Origin: Anseranas semipalmata
Taxonomy: Eukaryota > Chordata > Aves > Anseriformes > Anseranatidae
NCBI GenBank assembly: GCA_013399115.1
Contig: VXAA01002996.1
Location: forward strand, 670,045-734,044
Direction of reading: 5' to 3'
DNA: 64,000 bases
Shown: positions 1 through 11,959 of the stretch, piece by piece
Layout of the letters: every line of letters starts with the position of its first letter
Numbering within the stretch: position 1 is the first letter of the stretch
Notes under the pieces: generated by a model
Database searches by the model: none
Told to the model about the DNA's origin: nothing
Seen by the model: only the letters and a program-made list of their open reading frames with translations
Program-made: the position numbers and the translations under genes

Positions 1-270
1 CGGCGGCGGGACGGGGCAGTCGGGTCAGCGCCGGCCGAGGCGAGGCGCGGCGCGGCCGCAGCGGCCCCAGCGCGGTGGCCGAGCCGCTGCCGTTGCGTAA
101 GGCGCTGAATGTAAAAGCCCCTTTGCCCGGTCTGCGGAGCAAACCCCGTCCAGGATGAGGCCGCGAGTGAGGCTGTAGCAGGACGCGGCTCACCGACAGG
201 AGTGTCGGCAGCAGCATAGCGCTTTGCTTTGAGAGAGGGGGCCATGCGTCAGGTCACGAGCGTCCATGCA
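1..270. promoter_or_regulatory. CpG island edge, probable SP3 promoter side
   Basis: The first ~110 bases hold about 22 CpG dinucleotides and the first 266 about 35. CpG density then falls abruptly to the depleted level of the rest of the window. The block is very GC-rich, has a GCGGCCGC site near 53-60, and contains no convincing ORF or TATA box, as expected of a CpG-type promoter or 5' UTR. In human, SP3 lies beyond the 3' end of OLA1, on the same strand, with its promoter facing OLA1. That predicts an SP3 start here, transcribed leftwards out of the window. The SP3 identity is inferred from synteny only. A divergent noncoding transcript running rightwards is also possible. Confidence 0.6.
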
Positions 271-2114
271 AACAGGCTTTTTTTAGTCATATTAAGGGGA
301 ATTAATAAGATTCCTCATCAGTTGGCTGCTTGTGTTATGCAACGCAAAGGAAACTAGTGACTGTCAGGTTGCTAAACTGTGACAGGAAGTAAGTTTAAAG
401 CATTGTATAAGTGTATGATGATACAGAAATTATTAGTAGTAGGGCCTGTTTCTCTGCTACACCACACAGCTTGTGCAGGCCTCCTGTAAACGTGAACAAC
501 TTCAGCAGGGCCTTTCTTCACTTCCAAATGCAGGTGCAGCATGATGCAGCACCACGTAGACTATGGCAGCGAGTTTGACCCTAAGCTTTTAGACTTCCCT
601 AATAAATTAGTCTTTCTTAGCTACCTTTCATACAGAGTTCCACGGAGTCTATGAATGAGGCTGAAAAGCATTGAACGGAAAAACTCGAGCCTACTTCCCT
701 TTAAAAAAAATTAATGTGATTATCACTAAGAATTACCTAGAAGATACACTGAGCATATTCTCATCTGTCCATATGTGTGCTTAATAGCTGAAGCTATAGG
801 CTACCCAGAAAGGCCTGCTGACAGTAACTAAGAAACCCAGAAATATGGTCAGGCTTTTCAACATATTCTCTGAACGGAGAATAAACAGTGCTTTTTAATC
901 AGTCCATCAGTATGACCTTGCAGTAACTGCCCAGCCTTAGCCTAGAAGCTGTCACAGACCAGGAAAAATGCATTGAGAAAATGTGAATTTAATATTAGGA
1001 AGTTATGATGGAGGAAGACTGCAGCATCTTCCCCATCAGCATAAGATTGCTCTTACTATGTGATGTGGAGTCTTATTTTCAGCACATTTATTTTGCCAGT
1101 AAATTGAGAGTGCCTTCAGATGACTTTTAATACTAAATTGTAAATCAATCCCCAAACTATTTGTCACAACTCATTTTTTCCAGGGTATTAAAAAAACAGA
1201 GTTTTCAAATGTCTGTATGTTTACATAGTCTCTTGTGAATCTACTTTAGAAACAGTTGTTAGTAAGCTAAAGAACATATCCATAAAAGAGAGGAAGCTTT
1301 TTGCAATTCATAATTTTTATTTTAATATCAGAACTCTCTAAGAAGTAAAAGTTGTAACTAGGAACAGAAGTCACATTTATTTTGACATAATGTCAGAAAT
1401 GATTTTTAGCCATTAGAAGCTAGAATACACGACCTTTAAAAAATGAGTGTATATACACATTTTCTAAATTTTCTTTTTGTATCAGATATTGTTAGTGAAA
1501 TGGGTGATACCCTGTCATCCTGGAACCAGAACTATTACAGATGACTTTGGACTTCTGATAACTTAGTAAATGGTTCGTTTAAAGATTGATCTGTAAGAGA
1601 AATAATTTCCTGTTCATATGCTGGGGAAGGTGGGAACGATATTAAAAAACTGTGCCTTGCTAAGTAGCAGGGTATTGCCGAACATTAGCAATGGTGGTGT
1701 TTTGCTTTAGAAAAAGTATGCTGTCTAGGGTTTACACTACAATTTCTTCTACAATTGGATGTATGTTGAGAGCTCTGTGACTTCAATGAGGCATTGCTGA
1801 TCTGGCAGTTTACCTGTACGGATCTGTTTGCAGACTTGTGGCATAATTGCAGTGCTTTAGGGCAGAAGAATTTGAAATACCAGTACTGGAACAGTTTTTA
1901 TATATTGAGTCTTTTTAGCACAATAAAACTCAGGTGTAAATAGGCTTCACAACACCAGTTGAGGACTAACGTTTTCTAGTCCAGTACCTAAAATTTGGGG
2001 GACACTGTGATGGTAATATTAAATTCAGATAAAAAAGAAAAGTAAAACATAATGGAATAGATCTGAGTATTAAAAATAAAGTAAGATAAATTACAAGAAA
2101 TTTGCAAAAAAAAT

Positions 2115-2160
2115 AGGTATGTTATTACAAAAAAATGTAGGTGTGTTATTACAAAAAGGG
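2115..2160. repeat. 24-bp tandem duplication
   Basis: Two adjacent near-identical copies start at 2,115 and 2,139, each with the core TGTTATTACAAAAA. It is a local duplication in A-rich DNA with no sign of function. Confidence 0.7.
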
Positions 2161-5100
2161 GCAGAAATGTTAAATGAAAACTGGTATAAAAAAAGTTTTG
2201 ATTTAAGACTTTGCAGTGGAGATTAAGAACGCATGAGAAGCAAAAATAGTTCAAGGAAAAAAGGAGACAAGAAAAGACATTACTTGTAGCTTTTTGTTTA
2301 TCAATATATGAGAATCAAAACATTCACTAGAAAAATCCTGGATGTATCAGGGAGGTGATCGTATCTGTACTGTATGGAAGGTCTGTTAGGTGGTGGTCTT
2401 CTTGCTGAATTAGCACTGACCTGATATCCCCACAGAGACTGAGTTCCATGCCTAATTAGAGGAGCCATTGTTTCCTCTTTCTTGAGATTACCCACCAGAT
2501 GTACTGTATCAGTATGTGATCTGAATAAACTAACCATGACCAGTTTATTATTAAAGAGCCTTGCTTCTTTAAGCCCTTGCCTCCTCTTTCTAGGCTGCTT
2601 GTGGTGGACTGCAGGTCCTGTGATGAATTCCCAATCCATCTGCTGAAAAGGGTGTGTTGTAGTTTGAGCTATGTAGGTACAGAGAAAGCAACACTGGTCT
2701 ATACATTACGAGAATAACCACCAGATTCCAAAATGCAGCTATTTCAGAACTGAGATACAGCCTTTGCCGTAAGTAGCAGTAGAGTTTAGGAGAGGAATGA
2801 TGCCTACCAGATTCTGATGAAACTTCAGGGACGGTTTTGAAAGGTCAAATAAGATGCAAATTGGAAAGAACTCTTTAACACCTCTCCTGTCATTCATTTG
2901 TAAGCTCAGTGTTGCATTTGACCACATAATTAGATCTCATGGGTTTATATCTTTGAGTTGTACAAATTCAGAAAGAAGTGCACCACCTGACACAACTTCC
3001 ATCAAGTGCAGTGCCAGCTGTACTTGGAAATGTCTTTTCTGTCTGTATACTTTGAAACTTCTGAGTTCCAATATATTGTTTCCGTTTTTAGTAGTCCCTT
3101 CTATCACTGACCCTGCATTTATTTAAAGGAGCATATTATTTAACAATTGTTGGTATGTGGTCCAGATCAGTTTTCACATCTGTGTTACTCTGTTCCTCTG
3201 TAAAGTGGTGTTTTTGTCATACTGAAGCCTAGAATGCAATGGACAAGACGCGCAGGAAGGCATGCTGGTGTGGTGTATTCTGTACCACTGAAAAAACTGG
3301 GACTCAGGTTGTTTTAGTTTGAAAGCCTGGGATTTCAAATGAGGTTGAAGAATTGGTAGGGATTCGATTCAACAAGCTACCTTAAAATGCAGCCTTTACT
3401 GAAGGGGCAGCAAGCAGAATATCTAAATCGCATGCCTGAAAAAGTAACCAGGACACAAAAAAACAATAATTCAGAGGAGGTATCCTTTGAATTTCAGGTA
3501 CCTTCTTTTAATTCAGTCACCTATGTAAAAATTTCAGTAGAATATGTAGGGCCATATATTCTGTTTTTTAAACCAAACATTTATGTGGTATTACAGAAAA
3601 AAAAGCAAGATACTGACATGGTTGTGAATCAGACTTGTTAAACCTACTAGAATCCAACTTCATTCTGAATTTTGGCCTTCTTCTTCAATTTATTTAAGTC
3701 TTAGCAACCATGAAATAAGATTTAGCTACTATTCCTAGACATTGCCCTCAATTTCTGTGTCAGATATGGCTCCATTTGCTTAAGAATATTGGGAGATCTT
3801 TACATAGGGCTGCGGGAAGGACTGGCAGGTTGACTTGAGAGGTTTCTTAAGCCAGTGCGTGGTAGTTGCACGAAGTTGCATGACTGAGTTCATCCCTTCT
3901 GATATTAACAGAGAAATGATTCCTTGCACGGTGTAAAGTCAGCAAGGAAGCAGCAATGGTCAGACAAAGGTGTAGAATGGGACTGTATCCCCCAGAAAGC
4001 AGCTTCCCATCCTGTGATGAGTGGCAACGAGAGCACAGATTTTGCAAGGCAGGAGCAGGCTCGAGCAGTAGGTGTGGTTTGACCAGAAGAAGTTGAGCCA
4101 ACCTAATAGCTCATTGACCTTGCCGTAATTTAATCAACTTACAGATACGCCAGGAAACCAACCCTGCAAAAATACTGCTCCCCACATTGCAAGCTAAATT
4201 GAGTCAAAGTAGACACAGGTGTAGACAGGGCTCCATGGGTGGGAGCAAATGAGAAGAGGTAGGACTCTCTTCAGCAGCGACAAGCAGGTTAGTTCAGGGT
4301 GTCAGGCTTGCCAGACTGCACAGGAACTTGCTTTTGGCTATGTTTATTTGAAGTGTCTGTCAGTAGCCCAGGATTTCTAGCCTCCAGAGGAGTGCAAACA
4401 GTACTCAAGAGCACCTGAAAAGCCCTGTGGTTCTGTAGGGCTGCCATGAATATCAAACACTGCGTAGTCTGCTGTGCAAGTGTGATAGTATCCAACGGTA
4501 ACCATATGAAGGACAAATAATATTTATTGACGATGAAATTGGATTTTAGACGAGCATTTTTTCTGTTTTAAATGGTGAAGACAATTCTAAAAATATTATT
4601 ATTTCTGCCTGAATGTCTCCATTAAGCAACTCCATTAAAAAAAGGTCAAAGAGAAATCTCTAGTACCTGAATCCAGCTGTTAGCAGGGGAGGCATTTGAT
4701 TCCACTGATCTGCTCACATCCAGTGAAAGCAGTTCGTGGGATAAAGAAAGGCCTAGCAAACTAGTGGACAGTACAGTTCACAGTAGTAATACACCAGCTC
4801 CAGACACCTTCTGCACCTGACTGGAGGTCTGAGACATGCAGCCTAGCCACGGAAGAGGAAGAACCTGTGAGTAAGTAGCCTAACCACCCAGTCCATACAC
4901 AAATCTGAAGGCCGTGACTCTTTGCCAACACTGATGACAGATCTTCAAAGAATGGGGCCAGAAAGTCTGTCCAAGCTCTACACATGCCAAGGTATGAGGG
5001 CAGTCATCAAGAACATTGTTTCTTGCCTAGTCATTTTATTTACATTTTTTTTAAGCAATTAGAACAACAAAAGTTATGTTGCCTTTTAGTCAGAAATTCT

Positions 5101-6464
5101 TCCTCATTCATTACAGCCATAACTCTCTGGGTGATATTATTTTTGTATGTTCTGCCAATTGTCAAATTCCATGAGGATATCTTCTAATATTTGACTGGTA
5201 AACAGGGTCTGTCCTTAATAAGATGCTAGCGAAAACTAATTCTGCTGTTTTTAATTTCTAGTGTTAAACTGTGTGACTAAGACAGGAGAAGAATTTCAAT
5301 ATGCTGTGCATGTTTGGTTTTTCCCATTAATTGTATTGTCTTGTTTTTATTTGTGTGTACATGTAAATAAAGAGTATATTAGTTATATCCACTCTGCAAA
5401 ATTTGGGTGGTTTTTATTCAATTGGCAACTTATTCCATCAAAGTAAGTACATTTTTAATTATCAAAATTTGTTTCTTTCAAAGAGGAAACAAATTCATCT
5501 GATCTCTCTCCCATTTGGAGAGAGGTGGCAGGAAAAAGCAGGTAGGCATACAAAGCTGAAACTTTGTCGTTTAACAGGTAATGTCACTGGAGAGAGGAGG
5601 GAACTCTTTCACCTCACTAAAATGAGAAATATGTATCTCATTTTTCAAGCTTCCTGAAACATACCACACTTGGGCCCCATCATTATCCTGTTTATGCATA
5701 ATTCCTATCCTCTAAGGTCATCACAACAGATATAATTGAGTTAAAGAAAGAATTGGGGGAAAAAAAAAACATAGGCTCCTTTAGGTAAGGTTAGAAAAAC
5801 TGTTCAGAGGAAAAAATCTTTAACCATGACTTGCAGAATTAGTAATACAGTGTCTAAGGACCTTTCTCCATAGGCTGTCACAAGGTCAGAACAGCAATAA
5901 ATAAATAGATACGTAGATAAAAAGAAAAAATGAAATTTTTCTTTCACCTGAAAGAAAAAATGTGTTTTGTTATGTATTTCTTATCTAGCATGATTCTGTC
6001 TGTCTTCCAATTTGGCATTTTACTTTTAATAATACTGATAGCAGAAAATTAGGCCATTGTGGAAGCGAAAGAGACTGGCAAATTATATATATGCACATAT
6101 GTTTACTGAAAATTTGAAAACTTAATAGCAGGAATTATGTACTCTGAAAGGAAATATTTTTAGAAGGATGAAGTGACATTTTTAGGAATCTCAATCTGAA
6201 TTCTAGTTGCCAGAGCAAGATCAAGCAGGACTCTGTGGCTCCCTCTAGGAGAAAGAGGTTTGGGGCTGCAGTCAGACCACATCCCCTGCTCGCTCTGGCA
6301 AGTGGCAGCTCTCAAGGCTGTTGGTGAATAGCCCCAGCCAGCGGCCTCATGGCCAGAGGGTCAAGGTGGTCTGAAGAGTGAAGGAGAGTGCGCATTTTGA
6401 TAAACCTGGGTAACGGCTCTAAACTCCTTCATAGCTTTCAGTTAGGGAGTTTTTTTGGCTACTT

Positions 6465-6491
6465 AAAAAAAAAAAAAAAAAAAAAAAAAAA
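6465..6491. repeat. A27 homopolymer
   Basis: There are 27 consecutive A bases. The flanks show no LINE or processed-gene body ending in this tract, so I call it a mononucleotide microsatellite. Its length in the assembly may be inaccurate. Confidence 0.9.
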
Positions 6492-9400
6492 CTTAATGGG
6501 ATCTTTGAAAGAAAAGTTGTGGGCAGCTGCTTCCAGAAGAAGGCTCAGGGCCGTGTGTGGCAGGAAAATCTTCTCCAGGAAGTGTCGGGGGCAGGAATGA
6601 CCTGAACTCCCAGCAGTTCCCAGCATTTTGTTTTAGCTGGCACCGCGTGCAGCCCGTGCCATCTCCAGACTGGTTAGCTTGGATGCTTCCCAAGGTGCTT
6701 GATGTGCTCTTGCTCTCCTGCAAGGAACCCCAGTTGTTTAACATACTTCCTGGCATGTCCACAGTGCTGTATAAAACCTTTGCGGTTTTTGCTACAAGCA
6801 TAATTTCATTAAAAGTAGATGTAAGCATCAAGAGCAACAGAACAAATTAGGTTTGTGCCTTTAACATTAACTTTTAAAGAGGAGGTGGAAAGTTTCAAGG
6901 TTCATTGCAGGTTTTTCTGTTTTTACATTGCAGAGAAGTCAAAATTTAAAATTTGGACAAGACAATGGTAACAGATATGTTCACCTTTTTTTCCCTGCAA
7001 TGCCACAGACAAGGAGAAATACATCACAAATATCAAGGAAGAGAAACCTGGGTGAGATCTGAAATTCCCGATCTGGTCATAGAAGAAACTTTTCAGGAAA
7101 AAAAAATAGATACTTATTAAAATTTATCCAAGAAACACCTTAGTAAAAGAATTGTCAGCATTGCAGCTTAAGTCTGAAAGAGATGCAATTGAATTTTGAA
7201 AATGACAATAATTAACACACTGATGGTGCTGACATAAAATACTGTATATATTTTTAACTGCTAATAAACCTCTGGCTTCTATAGACATCTTTAAAAAAAA
7301 CGCACATCTTCACTGCCTTTTTTGCAGCTCACTAACAATCACATACTGCACATTACTTCTCAAACCACGCCGCAGATCACTCCTGGTCCTCTTGACCCAT
7401 TTTTGTTTCAGAATTACTACAAGGCCTTCCCAATCTAATGACACTTGCTAACATCTATACTTCGCCGCAGGTGTCCTTCCTATTTCTAAAAATTAATTAA
7501 CAAAAGTTAATTATTTTTTAATGTATTGTTTCTCTCTCGTGTGTCAATTAATATTTGAATTATTGAAGTGGATCATTGCTATTAGTTTGTTTTCACAAAG
7601 TTGGAAAATTCAAAAACTCCACTATCATCTTAATTACTTACAAATGAAGGGTAAAATGCCTTCCTTTCCATGGCAAAACTCCAAAAGATTTAACAGAGAC
7701 AGGATCTCACTGCAAGCCTAAGTTCCCTGCGCGTTCCTCCAGTCTCAGCAGGACCACTCAAGCACTGAAGGCTAAGTCTGCGTGCCCTGCATAAGCATCA
7801 GTGTGCAATTCCAGGACAAGAATCCCACTACGTCTTTTACTTTGCTACAGTAGGGCCAGATTTTCAGCAACACAAAATTTAAACAGATAATTGAATATTC
7901 TTTCTGCCCCTATCTTCTCCCAAAGAAAAAATAAAATAAAATTACAGCGCTTTTATTCCTAGCCTGGATTCCTACAGAAATTAAAAGTTTTTTTGAGATC
8001 ATTATCTCTTCATAGGTTTAATAAATCTGTGTGTGTGCATGCGTACACACATACGTGCATGTACGTACTTGCATGTTATGCAAGGGAAAGAGGGGGAACA
8101 AGAACAAACAGTAGCCAATTTTAACCACATCTGACAAAGCAATAAAAGGCTCTAAAATGTTACATTCTAATACATTTCATGAAAACAGGCTGCTAAGTAA
8201 AGTAGACAGGACCCACTGCAGCTTGAGTTAAACCCTTATTAAACACCAGGAAAGCTGCAAAGATGAAAGATGTAATGAATACCAACCCACAGGAAAAGCT
8301 GCAGTCAGAGCTTCTAGCCTGCTAGACCTAGGAGAATCCAAATAAGAGATCGCCCAAGGGAAGCCAAGCCCCATCAGATCTGTAGCTCGCAGGACTACTG
8401 GTTTATGTTGGATTTCTAATCTATTGTCCAGCTCTGAAGATGACATACCAATTTTTGCTCTAACTTTGGGGAGGAGTAGGTCTTTTTTTTTTTCTTCAAT
8501 TTTTCTCTGATTTCTCAAACCTGGTGAACAGAAACACAAGATAAAAGGACCAGAATTTCTCTTCTAAGCCCGCATGGGATGTTCTCACCAGAATCTCAGT
8601 GATCTGCATGCAGAACACTAGACAAAGACAAAAGGGCGTCTTCAGGTTCTTGGACCCTGGAGACTAGAGAAAAGCTCCAAGCCCTGGCAGCCAGGACTTT
8701 GGTCTTGTTTAAGTCAGCAAGAGCCAAAGCTGTTAAAAAGCCTTTCTCCCACATTTTAACCTGTCACATCACTGATGTCCCAGGGTCTAACCATTCTCAA
8801 AAGTTTGTCTGAGGGATACATGTCTCATGTCTATTGACTTTCCCAATTTTTCTGCAGTGCAGCTGTGGTGTCCTTGGAGAAGACACAGTTGGAGGAAGGA
8901 GTCAGGCTTTTCCGGACTGTTGTCTCCTGCCAGCGCAGCACAGTGCCCTCACCTGGGCTGTTCTGCAGGAGATGTGGATGCCAGCACCGTTATTCAAGTA
9001 AAACTCAGGGGCTTGCTTTTGCATTCCTGGAGTCCAGAACTGACCGCAGGGACAAGTCAGGTGGCAGCTCGACTCAGGGCTCTTATCAGCTATCTGAAAT
9101 CTCCTCTCACTTGGATGCCAAGGGAAAACTGAAAGCAAGAGAGGGTCCAAACCGTGTACTGCGTAACATACCAGTGAACACATTGTCTTCAAGACGATGC
9201 TTACTAACTGTAGTGTTTGTGTCTTGGTTGCATTTCCTCCCTGTCCATAGCTGGAGCATATTTGACAAAGCTTGTTTACTTATCACCTATCAGTCACACA
9301 TCCAGAGACAAACTATTTTGCTCCAACATTCGCAATCCCTTCTGGATGATTGCCTTCCTTTTTATGTTCTAGTCACAGTAACTCATCTTTCATCTCTAAC

Positions 9401-11766
9401 TCTCTTCTGCACTGCACACTTCACTCCCTCCTTTGCTAGGCACGTTCAAGTCTCTAAAAATATCATCCAGGAACTTTTTATTCTTCTTAAGGTTGTGTAG
9501 CAAGGAAACTTGGCTCTCAAGATCAGCAATCTTGCTCGTAGGTGCTCAGGAAATCAATGTGCATAGACTCCCTTGGATGCCTGTAGCCATATCTAGCAGT
9601 GCTCTGATTCACAGTCCTTCATACCCCACACAAAGGAGGGAGAGATAATGAAAGAATTCAGCAGCCAAATCCTGCTATTTCCTTCTTCTTCCCAAAAAGG
9701 TTAACTCCAAGAAAAACAAGTGCCCATTCTCATCACAGGGTGACAAAGGGATTTGTGTGGCATTATTATTATTCTTGCTGCTTCACATGTGTGAGGTTAG
9801 CCTGAGATATTTTTAATGAACTTTTTTTTTTTTAATCTTTTGTTGCTAAGAGAATAATAATGACCTGGCACAGTAACAAGAATCTCCAAGACTTGGAGCA
9901 ATAAAATTAAGTTACAGTCTTCTAAACTAGCTACATTTTGCAATTTTATGGGAAAATAAATATTCATTCTCTTCAGTACGTTATAGTTGTCAATTCCTGT
10001 TTTTCCTACACTCATCTAAAATAACTGAGACAAGTAGCTGCCTTTTTCTTCTCTGTTGTTCATTACTTAAAGATATATAGAGAAAGTTGGAACAGCATGT
10101 TTGTTGAATAAGTAAATATTTAACAAATTGACTTTCATTTTAACAGTATAAGGGAACAGTACCATAAAATTTTAGAAATTCAGCAGTGTTCTTATTTTTT
10201 TGTTATGTGACACTGAAGTTAGTCATTGGAGGCATTATATTCCTGGATGAATGATAATTCCTGTAGAAGGACAATTCAACATAAACATGTGCAATAAAAC
10301 AGGTCAACTAAATCTGCAAGTTAGTTCTGTGCAAGAGTGAGAAGGCTGCCGTATTCTTATTCACTGTTCCCTAAGGAGTTAAGGCCCCAGGGCAGTATGG
10401 TTCTGCGTGGACTAAAGGTTAAACATGCGCTTGATTCCTGAGCTGGGACCCAGATCCTCGCAGCTCTGTGATTCACTACAGTGCTTTTAGCTGGGAGGTG
10501 TTTTTGTCAGGAAACATTTTCTTATTCACGTGATTTTCAGGCAATGAGTGAGGCATGCTGGGAAGCAGGTCTCTAATGGCCACAGGGAAGAAAAGAAAAA
10601 ATGAAGCAGTTTCCAAACAATCTGTGAAACTGTAATCTGCCTCTGGGCTTTCCACGGGGAAAAGTAACTTATCTCAGTGTCAGTATAAAGACGGCCAGTT
10701 TGGCTTCTGTAAAAGCTGAGAGTTATATATTACTTTTGCCAGATAGAAATCAATAAGAATTAAAATATGTTAATGATTTCCCACAGGGCCATAGAGCCAG
10801 CCACTCAGGCATCGAAACCAAGTGTCAGCCAATGCAAATGTGAGCTAATACTCATTTCTTCCATTTCCTTATTGGTTCATCTACCGTTTGCCCACATTTG
10901 ATAGACAGGTCATCAACATCATGACTGTAAGCACAGCAGAGACTTCAGTGAGAACATTATCTGCTGTATCCTGAGCGAAAAGGCCTCAGCCTGCCCAGTA
11001 TCTAGTATTTAATTCAACTCCCAGTTACAGTCTGTATCAAACCATTTCAGATATATCAACAGAGTCTGAGAACTCCCAACTGGTGACTATGGGAAATATT
11101 TTCATTGCTGCAGCTAATCTACAAAGACAAATATTTTCGTGTTTACACTGTGGGAAACAAAATATCCTTATCGCCCAATAGAAAACATTTGCTCTTTGTT
11201 GGATACAAACGTCGTTCAACTCCAAAACTGTTTGAAATCCTTGCTTGTGGCTTATCTAATTCAGTGATGCCCGTTATAGGAATGGGAGCATTGCCTCCGA
11301 TATTGCTCCATGAGCACTTCAGTCAGCTAAGGATGTTCTCCTCTTGAAGTCTCTGTTAATCATGGGAGAAACTATCCCATTTCGCAGGCATGAATCTGCT
11401 GTGCAGGAATATTGAGACCCTTGCCAGAGGTTACACACTGAGACTCATGGTAAAAACAGGTCACCACCTTCCCACCTCAAAGAAGAAAAGCAGAATAATC
11501 TTTTTCCTTGTCCTCTGGTTTGAGTAAGAGCCTAATTATTTGTCCACTGCTCCGTTTTCTTCTTTGGAAAACGTCTTTCCGTCCTGTAGATTTTTCACAT
11601 ACACATGCATTTACAATTTGCAAATTTGTGCTGCCAGTCCAGGTTCTGCGTGTACCACCCGCCTGTAGCTATGCGGAAGTCAAACAACTTGAGGCATTAA
11701 TGCGAGTCCTCCAGCACACAGGCAGTGGGAGCAGCTCCAAATCCAGCAGCAACTCTGTGCCCCCTT

Positions 11767-11959
11767 GGGTGGTGAGGCACTGGAACAGGCTGCCCGGAGA
11801 AGCTGTGGATGACCCATCCCTGGAAGTGTTCAAGGCCAGGCTGGATGGGGCTTTGAGCAACCTGGTCTAGTGGAAGGTGTCCCTGCCCATGGCAGGGGGA
11901 GTGGAACTAGGTGGTTTTTAAGGTCCCTTCCAACCCAAACCATTCTATGATTCTATGAT
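11767..11959 (+). mobile_element. CR1 LINE, 3' end fragment
   Basis: This is the terminal ~190 bp of a CR1 non-LTR retrotransposon, severely 5'-truncated. Diagnostic blocks are the GGTGAGGCACTGGAACAGGC stretch, the aggccaggctggatggggct stretch, the cttccaacccaaacc box and two tail octamers (ATTCTATG-like) at the 3' end. It is nearly collinear with the 3' end of the copy at 31,066-31,259. The upstream edge is not sharp; similarity begins close to 11,767. Only part of the 3' UTR is present, so the copy is dead. Confidence 0.95.

Larger units (their letters stand above)
271..11766. other. SP3-OLA1 intergenic sequence, left part
   Basis: This is AT-rich unique sequence with no ORF resembling a known protein. 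It contains short A and T runs, an A27 tract at 6,465-6,491, a TG/CA-rich stretch near 8,030-8,080 and a small tandem duplication at 2,115-2,160. The longest open frame (8,865-9,500, plus) has no recognisable domain. I see no diagnostic end of an LTR, CR1 or DNA transposon in this stretch. Ancient decayed repeats and conserved noncoding elements cannot be excluded by eye. Confidence 0.6.

Noticed and set aside
1988..2254. 88-codon minus-strand, Phe/Leu-rich frame
   Set aside because: It reads an A-rich stretch on the opposite strand; the composition alone explains the apparent hydrophobic peptide.
8865..9500. 211-codon plus-strand open frame, the longest in the window
   Set aside because: No recognisable domain, no promoter or splice context, and composition like the flanks. 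In 64 kb read in six frames an open stretch of this length can arise by chance.
11508..11870. 120-codon plus-strand frame
   Set aside because: Its second half is CR1 3' UTR sequence read as codons.
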